From Blastobasis lacticolella (lineage: Eukaryota; Arthropoda; Insecta; Lepidoptera; Blastobasidae), in contig LR990050.1 in NCBI GenBank assembly GCA_905147135.1, positions 8,182,001 through 8,246,000 on the forward strand: 64,000 bases of DNA, written 5' to 3'. Below, piece by piece: positions 46,501-58,500 of this stretch (its first letter is position 1; every line of letters starts with the position of its first letter). The notes below the pieces were generated by a model. That model searched no databases. It saw only the letters and a list, made by a program, of their open reading frames with translations, and had not been told where the DNA came from. The position numbers were made by a program, and so were the translations under genes.

Positions 46501-49500
46501 CGCCGTGACTCGGCGAAATATAGGCTGTATACCTAAATGTCTTTGACAAATTCAAAATTCAAATACAAAATTCAGATTTTCCTGTTCATATTTGTGTGTA
46601 ATTTTTTTCCCGCTAAATAGAATATTTTTTATAATTGTTGTAATTTGTTTATTTAAAAAACTTTATTGCACAAATTACAGCAATTGGCGGACTAATTTGT
46701 GTTTGTAAATGTTTTTTCTTGTTTGAAGCAAATAAATAGATAAATGTGAAAGTAGTGAAGTTAATTTCCCGCTGCTGATATCCTCGACGCGTAGATAAGC
46801 AAAGTTGAGAAAATTATAGGTACGATATTTTAACATAAAAATATGAGTGTAGATAAAGATGTGTATGCAACTGCATATAATTAGGTATTAAAACACTCGT
46901 GTCAAACTATTATCATACTCGGCTACGCCTCGTATGATAAACAGACACTGATGTTTTAACACCCCCTTTTATATGCCAGTGGCATAAACTACTACTTTAA
47001 TATCTCATAAAACAAAATAGTTCTGAGACTTCAAAGTTGCGATTTCAAGAATAATTTCGCTAGGACCGCGAATTCGTGCGCAAGGTAACCAGGCCGTCAG
47101 CCCGGCCGCCACTATGGCGCTACCCTTACACTCGTACTCTTTGTAACTGTATGTGTGGAACCGCCGATTTTGTCAACCGAACAGTTGACAGGGTTGCCCT
47201 TGGTCAACTTGAGTTCGCCAACGGTATAAGGAGCTGCACCAAACGAATGGCGAGCTCGTTGCGGTGCTGAATTTTGACTAACCTCTAAGTACGAAACGGT
47301 CACCCATCCAGATCCCGGACACTGCGAGCATCGCTTAACCATGGTTATTGGTCTCGCAAGAACGCTGCCATTTGACCAGTGCCGCTCTCCCAAAGTTTAA
47401 ATCTGGAAAGTTTTACCATTTTTGCGATAAATAAAAAACTAAATATCTCTGTAAATGTTTATCAGGGTGGTCTCCATACATATTACATAGTTATTTTTAA
47501 TTTTTAATTATTGTTATTCTGTTGTTTAAGTGTCTAGCGGTTCCAAATATACAGTCACAAAGAGTACGAGCCATAGCGGCGGCCAGGCTGCCGGCCTGGT
47601 GACGTCACAGCTAGATAGCGGCAGCAATAATATCGCGAGAAAATATATTAACTTAAATAAACTCAGTCATTTATTGACGGATTTCGAAATGTTGCTTGCA
47701 CTGGCTTGTTAGTTTTGATCTATATTTCAACACTATGTGGCAACAAATATGGCAATATCAATATAAGAAACTTCCTCATTTATTAAGTTCCACTGAAGCG
47801 ATAACACTACCCTGTACTGCTAATCATACTTGGTATGTGATTATATAAGGTACATCATATAGATACCACAACAGCATTATATCCCCTTTTATTTTTCCAT
47901 ATATTTTTAATGTTTTTTATACGGCAGACAAACAGGCAAGCGGGCTACCTGTTGGAAAATGGTCACCGCCGCCTATGGACATCAGTAACACCAGGAGAGT
48001 CCCCAAACGGTTGCTTTAATATACCTCTTGAACGATCCCATGTCATAGTCCAAAGGAAACACGTGGCTGGGAGCTCATTCCACATCCGAATCGTACGAGC
48101 GAGAAACTTTCTTTCAAACCTTTGCGTGGTGACCAACAGCGGGTCTACGTAGTGGGGATGAGTACCCAGCCCACGGCGGGTGGTGCGATGGCGGAATTGT
48201 GCTGTGGGCACCAGACCGAAAAGTTCCTCGGAACACTCCCCATTGTATAGCACGCTATCCTATATATCTATAGTAGGTATATATATTTATATATAATATG
48301 TATGTATATATACGAACCATGGTCACCGACATAAGTCTAAGGATTGCCAGACTGAATTGGCACTGGGAGGGCACATAGCTCGAAGAACAGATGGCCGATG
48401 GGGCAGTAAAGTACGTACCACGTACCGGCGACCACGTAACGGAAGACGCAGGGTGGGTAGGCATCCTGCAAGGTCGACCGACGACCTGGTAAGGATCGCC
48501 GGAACCAGCTGGATGCGGAAAGCACAGGACCGGCCTTTGTGGAGATCTCTGGGGGAGGCCTATGCCCAGCAGTGGGCGTCTTCTGGCTGATATGATGATG
48601 ATGATGATGTGTTTATATGTAATATGTATGCATTTTTAGTATATGTTTACGTACCACTTTTAATACTTACCTGCATTTAAGTTAAACCTGTTCCTATGAC
48701 TCCAAGGTTTGCTTGTAGAAATCTAAATTAATGAGTTAAGCACGCCTTTGTACATCTCTTTTACCGTAATGTATCATCATGTCATGTTTATGTACAATAA
48801 AGAGTAATGTATAACAAAGTTGCTTCCCGCCGTCTGTCCGTATATATGTATCTATGTACGCTCAGATCTTTTAAACTACGCAACGGATTATAATGCGGTT
48901 TTCAACAATAGATACAGTGATTCATGAGGAAGGTTTATAAGCAAGAAAAAAGGGCAGGTAGGCTTACAGTAAGTATACGCATATGAGGTCAGTCCACTAG
49001 TTTCTATTTTAGAAACTACGTACTAAATGACACCAAGGTCGTTTTGATCGCATTGTGAACAGTGAAGAGTGGCTCGCCGCTCGCTGCAACTGCAGCTACC
49101 CAACCGCTGGTAGAGTTTATTGCCAGCATCCGCACGATTGTGATGAACTGCAATCCTCGGCTGGCGTGAACACTGCTCAATATGCATTCCAGGCGCAAGT
49201 GAAGAGCGGTTCCCTCCAGCTGCAGCTAGACAAGCCGGTGGTTGAGTTCTCGGCTAGCAGTCGTATGATGGTGGTTAACTTCAACCCGCGGCTCGTGTGG
49301 GCGGAGTTGGAAGCCCGTGCGTTGTCGGCCGCCGGGCTGCCGCCGCCGCCCGCCGCCGCGGCCGCGCTCGATGCGCTCTCAGCCGCGTTGGGCATCGCAA
49401 GGAACTTGCAACAGGTTAGGCCCACACGTTCCTCACCGCTGCAAATTGTGTTTAGCTAGGATCTATGCTTATAAAGTTACTGAGCTTTGATACCCAGGCA

Positions 49501-52500
49501 CGCTTCATGACGAGCTAGTACTGTCTTGGAACCCTCAACAGTAACAGGTTGGATAGGAAGCAACTTTGTTTCTGAACTTGCAACAGATTAGCTCAAGTTA
49601 CTTTTGAGTTTTAATAGCCATTTCTTCTCACTTTTTACAGCCTGTCAAGAATAATGACTAATTAATTTAACTATAATTGAGCTATTCGAAACTTAACTAA
49701 GAATTACTACAGCCAGGCCAAGAAAGAACCCGTGTTACCAAGATATTCCAAAAGTTTTAGATTGTTAACTATTAGAAACGCATTGCAAGGAAAACTCAAC
49801 CTTGATGCTTTATTACGTGCAACTGAAATTCAAAAGGTTCCCTGGTCTAGCTTACATAATTAAGTAATAAATTCCATCACCAGGTCGCCTCGTTCCACAA
49901 CACGTTGGGCGAGCGCATGGTGGCGGCCACGCGGCCTCTGATGCTGTCCGCCGCGTTGGAGCTCTCGGCGCTGGTGCGCGATCAGAGCGCCGTGTATTGG
50001 CACGACCGTGCGAAGCTGGCCGCGTACGCCGACAGGCTTAGAGAGGCTGTTATGAAGCTGGAGGGGCAGGTGGGTAAATCAATATTACACTAAGATAGAG
50101 CTTCGTGGTTAAGGATATCATGCGTGACATCAAACTCGCCAACAAGAGTGCCAAAGACCGAGCGACATGGGAAGTAATACGAGCGGAACACGGGCTCTTC
50201 CGGGTAACGCGAGTGGTCGCGGGCGTCGCACGAGAGTATGATTACTTTTTATTTATTCAGGAAACATAGTCTTAAACTAAAAAATAATTGTATTAATTGC
50301 GTTTGATTCCAGAACACTTACTTGACCAGCCAGCATATAGCCATAAGAAATATTGTCGAAAAACTACTGGACACCGAGCTTCTGGCGCAGCAGTCTGAGT
50401 GGAAGAAAGGGTTTAAGGACATTAGAGATATCATAGAAAAGGTAATGGATAGCTCATAAACTATTTGGCCATTACAGATTCACAAATAGCATAATGTTTT
50501 TTCACGTGGATGGTTCCGCAGGTGGAAGCCAACGGTTACAAGAACACCGAGCTCTGGCGCACGCACTGGGACTGGCAGCTGTACAAGGCCCTGGAATGCC
50601 AGTACATCAAAACGCTGCTCTCGCTGCATAAACATTTCCCACCGTACAAGGTCGATTTGGTGCTTAGGTAAGTGATATAGTGAAGTAGTATGGTTGATCT
50701 TGGAATCGCAAACACCCTCATTGTTTAATTTTTTCAATTTAACAGACTTCAATTGACGACCTTACTAGATCAGTTGGTTTTCTGTCTAGCCAGGTTCGAT
50801 TCCTGGCCGGGCATTGAAATTGAAATGATGAATTTAAATCTGTGTAACGGGTCTGGGTGTTACATGTATAATAATTATGTGTTTAAAAAATACAGGAGTT
50901 TATCAGTTTTCTGGCACCCACAACACAAGTTTTGCTTACTTTGGGACTAGGTGGCGCTGTATAAATAGTACAAGGACATTTATTATTTATATTATTATTA
51001 GTTGAATTTAGATTTAAAAATGTAACTTGTTCAATGTCTATGTCTATTATGATGTGTATGTTCCCCCCAGAGGCCGTTCAGTGGTGTGCCAGCCTATGCT
51101 GGAGCAGGTCCGCGTGTGGCACTACCAGCAGCTGCGGCGCCTCGCCGCCGCGCCAGCCGCTTTCGCGCCGCTCAGGCAGGAGCCGGGCGGCACCACCTAC
51201 CAGGATATCGTTGATAAGTAGGTGGCTAGCCTTGCGATGTACGAACGTATACAACGTCACGTCTGACGTTACTCGACAGGGACAGTTATCTCGCCCCAGT
51301 AGTTTAGAAGTCCTCCGTAAGGTCATTCTAATATTGCCTTCATCGCCCTGATGAAACGCGGTAAACCAAATTTACCACCACATACACTAATTTTCTAACA
51401 TGGGTTTAACCATAGAAAAATAAGTAGTTAGAAAAGCTAAGTAGGCGGTGCAGTCGCGCCACAACTATGCGCAAATGGGCTAATTTCCTTCAAAAGGCGC
51501 AAACGCGCCGTCAGTCTCTTGCGGAATTCAGTGGAGTGCGCATCAAAAAAAGCTGTGCCTAAAATGTTAAAAATATGCCATCTTGCGCAATTGTTAATTG
51601 CGAGCAAGAAGCTAACATACTTCTAAAACAAAAGGAGTGATTTCATTTCACCGTTTAGTCTAAAAACCTTGTATTTATCAATATTTTACGAAAAATATTC
51701 ACCCGCGCTCAAGGACACCTTGCGCCCAATCTAGTGCTGTGCACATGAACCGACCTTATCGATAAACTATTTTGTTTATCGATATAATATAATATATTTG
51801 TAGTATAGTAGAATTGACATCAAAAAAGGATAAGATTCTTATTTCGATTGAATGTACTTTTATTGTAGGTACGTGTGTTCCTTGAAATTTTCGTCAATTG
51901 CGGACCGATTTTGATATTAGTTTTTAGTAGGGGCGCAGCAGGGGCACGGGTGGGGTACAGGTGAAGTAGAGGTATGATGCAGTTACCTTAACACTAAAAC
52001 AAAAGAAATACCTAATTGTCGACAAATTCACACAGCGCCATCTAGCCCTAAACTGAGCAAAGCTTGTATTATGGGTGCTAGATAATTGATATAGTACGTA
52101 TACCCTTTTTTTAAAATACATGCTTATTAAACATAGAACATCCAGACCCGTTACAGAAATTAAAATTCATCATTTAAATTTCTGCCCGGCCGGGAAACGA
52201 ACCCGCAACCTCTTGTATGGCAAACTAACATGTTATCCACTATACTACTCAGGACGTCACACACTATCGTACTCCTGACATATTCCTGCCATACCACTAC
52301 GGTAAATCTACCGTACCCCTACTCTCTCTATCTCCTCTCTACGCGTCCTTGAACCCCGCCTCACCCCCTTCAATATAATAACATTTTCAATTCATTATTA
52401 TTAAATAATAAATACCATAATAATAGTTAGAATTTTATCGAAATATTAATATCGACAAGAATTCGATTTTGTCAATCCCTAGCGTAAATGTATATTCAGA

Positions 52501-55500
52501 GAGGATTTACAGCACACACGCAACGCAATGTGTGTATGTGGTAGTGACCGATTGACTAATCACAGCGCTCCGTTTGGCTTTGCGTGTGCGTGCGTAAGCC
52601 TGTGCATATTAAGTTGCATGAGTAGTGGTAAAAATAGTGGGGTCGGGAACGGCGGCATCGGTTTCGGTACTAATGGCGAAGATGCCACTTCTATCGTGTT
52701 CTGTGGGTTTAACCGTTTTTACCGCCGATCTGTTTTTATTGAACTTGCATTCACCGTCACTTCAAAACAACACCCACAACATGTAAATATTCGTGAGGTC
52801 ATTGTCAAGCTAGAATTTTACCAATCAATTTGCAGTAGTTGTTTCTGTCTAATTTTTTGAGAAATGATCATTTTTTTTTTGTATTATACATGACGCATTT
52901 GACCACCATCTCACCTGTCATACTTATCAGTAGCGGATTTTGAAATAGCGAAAATCCTCATTGATACCATGGCAGTTAAAAGGTTAAATGTAATAAAGTA
53001 ACAGAGCTTACCCCTATGAGCAGCGTCAATTTAAGCGTATGAAGGTGATTAGATAGTGTATTTATTCGACCTAACTAGCTAATATTGATTCTCACTCGCG
53101 AATCCTGTTTTTATCTCACACACAAGTTATTTACGGTTACGATAGATAATATTTAATTTACAACGTTTTATAGACAGATAGTTTTTCACGAGAGTGACAG
53201 AAGACAGTGAAGAAGAAAGTCTTTGTCACAATCAAGCAGGTTGGCATCGTTTCTGCATATATGCAATCTCCTTGCAGCAATGCTCGACACCAACCTTAAC
53301 ACTTTCCCTCATTGGTGCAAGGGTGAACGCAGTCCCAGTCCATCTCTCAGTAGAATGAGCCTCGGCCTCGGAACCGCCTTCGTTAGTAGATCGGCGAGCT
53401 GGTCTGCAGAACTTGTCTTCATCACGCTGACCAGTCCTTCTTGCACAGTTTCTCGAATAAAGAAGTGTCGCACGCGGATGTGCTTCGTCCGCTTGTGAAA
53501 TTCGGGATTATGGGCAAGTCTTATTGCAGCCTCATTGTCCACTTTTAGTGTAGGTATACCTTCAGTCTTCATGAGTTGACTGAAAATCCTTTGCAGCCAT
53601 ATCAGCTCACGAGCTCCCTCACTAGCTGCTACTATCTCCGCTTCAGTGGTCGAAATCGCGACAGAAGCTTGCCTCTGACTTAGCCATGATACAGCTCCTC
53701 CGGCGAACAGGCAGGCAACTCCTGTTGTAGAGCGTCCGGTAAGTTCATCTCCGCCGTGATCTGCATCACTATATCCTTGAATGGTGGCTTCTTCATTACA
53801 GGTCGACCTATACTTAATCCCGTAATGTATGGTCCCTTTAAGGTATCGGAATATCCTTTTAACTTTCAGCCAATCATCATAAGTAGGCTTCTCCAATTTG
53901 CGGGAGACTACTCCAACAGCGTAGGCTATGTCGGGGCGCGTACCGGTCATTAGATAGGACAGTGCTCCTACTGCCTCACGATAGGGGAATCTCTTTTGTT
54001 CAGGGTCGTCCTCAGCTTTTCCTGATTCAGTAATCCTCTCTATGGGCGTGGTAACTGGGTTACAATCGCTCATTCGGAAACGTTCCAGGATCTTCTTAGT
54101 ATATGCTTGCTGCGAGATCATGATAGAACCGTCGTCCGAGCGCTCAATCTCCAGTCCTAAATAGTAGGAAGCCGGTTTGGTCGTGATCTTCAGCGTATCT
54201 CCTAAATCCTTTAGAAAATTTTGCGCCAGATCCTCATCAGTCGTGGCTACTAATCCATCATCCACGTACAGGGCAACAAGTATTTTCTTGCTTTCCACCT
54301 TCTTTGAAAAAAGACAGGGATCAGCCATATTCTGTTGGAAACCTTTTTGTAGCAGAATCTCTTCAAAACATGAATTCCAGCAGCGAGGTGCCTGTTTCAA
54401 GCCGTAGAGACTCCGTTGCAGTCGACAGACTTTTGAAGTTCCATCGGAGAAACCATCTGGCTGCTTCATGTAGATCTCCTCTTTCAGTTTTCCATTTAAG
54501 AAGGCTGTGGAAACGTCGAACTGCGTGATATGCAGCTTCTCTTTGGCGCTGACACTGAGCAAGGCTCTTATTGTAGCCATCCGGGCAACAGGGCTAAACG
54601 TTTGTTCGTAGTCTAAGCCTTTGCGTTGCTTAAATCCTTTCACTACAAGTCTCGCTTTATATTTGTCGATCGTGCCATCTGGGTTTCTTTTTATCCGAAA
54701 GACCCACTTGCATGGCAGTGCCCTTCTGCCAAGAGGCAACTCGCATTTCGTCCAGACATAGTTGTCAGCAAGGGATTTTATTTCGCACGCCATGGCTTTT
54801 TGCCACTCGGCACTATCTTCCCTCTTCACGGCTTGATAGTATGTTTCGGGAAAGCTTTCTGTTCCTGCGAAGCTTACTGTACATACGAAGTCATCGTAAC
54901 GCTTTGGACGTGCGATAGTCGATCTATCTCTCAGATTATATCTGCTTTGAACAGCTCCAATAGGTTCGATCACTTCTAGCTCATCGAGTGCTTCAACAAA
55001 GTCATCATCCTCAATTGCGTCTCCCTCGTCCCTAAGGATTTGTCCTTGGTATTGAACTTGGTCTCTATAGGTTATCTCTCCCTCTAGACCTTGTTCATTG
55101 CAATCCGACACGTAAGGAGATTGTGGTACTTGCATGGGAACATGTGCGTTATCGCTCTCTTGATCTTCAGCTCCCTCTGACTCAGGGGTGCTTGCCGATA
55201 TCTCGAACTCAACATTTGTCTCAAAGGTTACATCCCTGGACTTCTGTGTCTGCGTTCCATCGAAGATACGGTAACCATCGTCATTCTCATAGCCTATTAG
55301 CCATCCTTTTATTGCCTTTTTGCACATCTTTCTGCGTTTCTGTTTAGGCACGTGAGCATAACAGATGCTTCCAATTACTCGGAGATGGGAAATCTTCGGT
55401 TTCTTTCCGAGCCATAGTTCATATGGAGACTTCCCGTCGACTCTTGAAGGACCAGTTCGATTCAATATGTAAGCGGCGGTATTGATAAGCTCAGCCCAGA

Positions 55501-58500
55501 GCACCTGAGGTAGCTGCCCTCTAGCGTACATCATCGATCTTGCTGCTTCGACTAACGTCCGATTTTCTCTTTCGGAACAGCCATTTTGTTCAGGAGTATA
55601 TGGCATTGTCAGTCGGTGCTTAATACCGTGCTGATCTAATATCTTTCGAACTGCTTCGTTGTCATATTCACCGCCGTTGTCACTTAATATAGTTTTGACA
55701 ACATGTCCAGCGTTTTTTGCTTCCTGTAGCATTTGTACCAACTTGTCTTTAACTTCCGATTTCTGTCTGATGAAGTAGACTAAGCGGTAACCGGAGTAAT
55801 CGTCTTTGAATAGGACAAAGTATCTGTACTTGGTAATGCTATTCGCAAAAGGTCCGCATACATCGGTGTGTATAAGCTCTCCGCAAGTTGTAGCTCTTAC
55901 CCTTGTTCCGAACGGTTTTCTATGTGACTTTCCATAGATGCAGCCTTCACACTTTACTTTATCAGGACTTAGCTTGATACCTAGCTCACGATTTACCACG
56001 CGAATGATATGACTTTTATCCTGGTGTGCGAATCTTTCATGATATAACTGCAACATGTTCGATCCAGTTAGTGCATTGACTACGATAGTCCTTTGCCCTA
56101 TTGGAATGACCGTCTTCAAGTCCAACTTGTATAGTCCACTGAAAGGGACTCTCCTGCCAACAACTACAGTCATGCCTTCATTGTCATCCAACTTGCACTC
56201 TCTTATTGTTGACGTAAAGATGCTCTTTTGCATTCTATCGTGCGCTGCTAACGGTGAGAAAAGATTCTTTGTTAAATTTGGTACTAGCCACACATCTCGC
56301 AGGGCTATCTCAGTTTTCCTATCACTGACACTCGACTCTACCACTACGGTACCTTTCCCTAATGCTGGGATAGTGGTGCCGTCTGCAGTTGTAACTGTGT
56401 AGTCCGAATCGAATTCATGGTATTCCGTGAAAGCTTCCCTCTTAATCGCAATGTGTGTCGTTGCTCCGTTGTCGACAAACCAGCTCTCTCGATCTTGAAT
56501 TTGTCCTGCTGAGCAAGCATTGACCATCAACGAAATGTGTTGTACTTGATTATACTTTGAGCTTGTGCCTGATGTGCCTGGAGTTGGTTTAGGAGGCCTC
56601 CCATCGCTAATCCACTTCTTACATTTGCGAACTCTATGCCCTTTCTTAGAGCAATAGTTGCATATCAGTTGCTCGTCCTTGTTGCTTTTAACTTTTCTCT
56701 CTGGGGGTGCGTTAGTCACTAGTGCTTCCTGCTTGGAGATCTCTTGACTACCCAGACTTCTCTCGAATGCGCACAAATGACTTGTCAAACTGTCTATTGT
56801 CCTTTCAGTCTGCTTTAGCATAAGCCAGCTTGACTTGAAGTTGAAAAACCTATCATCTAGGGTATCTAGCACCTTACAAAGGAGAAACATTTCGGGAAGC
56901 TTAGCATTCGCGTCTGTCTTAGTAACTTCAGCTTTTAATTCATTCCAGATATTCTTCAGCTTAGACATATGGGTTGGAATGTCATCCGCCATATCATGTT
57001 TCAGTCCAAAGAATTCCAAACATAAATCGTATGCCCTATCTTCCGTTTGTCCGTCGAATAGCCGGTGTAGCTCTTGCCATACTTCTTTCGCGGTCCTATA
57101 CCTCATAACCTTCTTTAATGTGTCTTCTGACATGTTAGTCGTCAACATGAGTAGAGCGCCAGTCTCTGTTTTCTTATATTTGGCATGGGCCGAATTATAA
57201 GCAGAGATTTCTGCGTCACCTGCTCCGTCCGCGAGTGTCATGGGCTTCAGCAGTCTACCTTCTACTGCTTCTAACGCATTTTCAGCGCCATCCAGCATTA
57301 TGGAAATTTTGTACTTCCATGTAGACCAATTTTCTATGCCCGTTAATTTTCCAATATCGACTTTGGTCGTAAAATCCATCGTAAATCCTTCTGCTGGCGT
57401 CTATAACCTAATAAAGTAACAGAGCTTACCCCTATGAGCAGCGTCAATTTAAGCGTATGAAGGTGATTAGATAGTGTATTTATTCGACCTAACTAGCTAA
57501 TATTGATTCTCACTCGCGAATCCTGTTTTTATCTCACACACAAGTTATTTACGGTTACGATAGATAATATTTAATTTACAACGTTTTATAGACAGATAGT
57601 TTTTCACGAGAGTGACAGAAGACAGTGAAGAAGAAAGTCTTTGTCACAATCAAGCAGGTTGGCATCGTTTCTGCATATATGCAATCTCCTTGCAGCAATG
57701 CTCGACACCAACCTTAACAAAATGCACATTGCATAACGTAAAACACGTCTCTAGACACAGCTGGCTGGCCAACAAAGCCGTCAAACAGCTGGAAGAGACA
57801 CTGTCACAGCTGGAACGCACCTGCGAGGCCTGGACTCGCCGCGCCGCTCTGGCCTGCGTTGACCTGGATGATCTGTGTGCGGAAAACCTGAAGCAAACAC
57901 AGGACTGGGAGCTCAACTTCAAGGCCTGTAAGGCCTATGGGCAAGCCGTCGCCAAGATGACATTGTAAGTAGTGCAGTAGAACATTTGAATCTTTGAACA
58001 TTGAAATCTGAAATCTGTATTCTTTTTATGCATGACGCCAATGCGTGCGTGTTGTCAATGCCAATTTAAAAAATATTGTAAATAAAAATTGAAACACAAG
58101 GCGAGTGCTTCAACAATAGAGCCCCTGGGTTTGATTTATTGTTTTGTTGACTCAAGCCACAGAGTCTGCTATTAAATGAAAATATTTATAAGATAAATTT
58201 TAAAGGTATTTTGAAACCCTTTTTCCGTTCCAAACCCTGAGCACTTATAAATCTGGCGGGCGCCTCCGCTGTATGTTCTTCCTGCAGCTGCGGATTTTAT
58301 TGTCGCTATCAATGTCCTACCCCCTAAAATGCACGTTCATTATTGTTAGTGCCCGTTAACTGATATTATGAATACACGTGCATGCTTACTTCCTCCCCCC
58401 CCCCCCCCCCCAAATATTTGAATTCAAATATTTGGCAACATTATAATTTGTTCATGGTAATTTTCGAACAAACATAACTAACTACACAGCAAACAAAAAA

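Larger units (their letters stand above)
45757..49192. other. Dynein intron 11
   Basis: A 3.4 kb intron with a 149-bp tandem pair, an inverted-repeat element containing 5S-like sequence, two non-LTR 3' ends in opposite orientation and a decayed exon 12 copy at its 3' end. A dispersed repeat ('cgcaacggattataatgcgg') lies at 48830-48960. Confidence 0.55.
52991..57719 (-). mobile_element. Complete Copia-type LTR retrotransposon (Copia-2) in dynein intron 16
   Basis: 4729 bp. LTRs of exactly 311 bp at both ends look identical by eye, with the target duplication AAATG at 52986-52990 and 57720-57724. In element orientation the LTR starts TGTTAAGG and ends TTTATTA. The putative primer-binding site next to the 5' LTR begins GGTTATAGACGCC, and a purine tract GAGGGAAAG abuts the 3' LTR. 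It is antisense to the dynein gene, and its right end is 30 bases from the exon 17 acceptor. Confidence 0.95.
51218..57754. other. Dynein intron 16
   Basis: Holds a SINE B copy and the complete Copia-2 element. An open frame of 110 codons at 52528-52860 matches no family and I do not call it. Without Copia-2 the intron would be about 1.8 kb. Confidence 0.6.

Noticed and set aside
49016..49425. Antisense frames opposite exon 12 that resemble each other
   Set aside because: Their similarity is a shadow of the tandem exon duplication on the plus strand.
52528..52860. 110-codon open frame in dynein intron 16
   Set aside because: No family resemblance, no splice-compatible role in the dynein, and low-complexity Cys/Ser content; likely chance.
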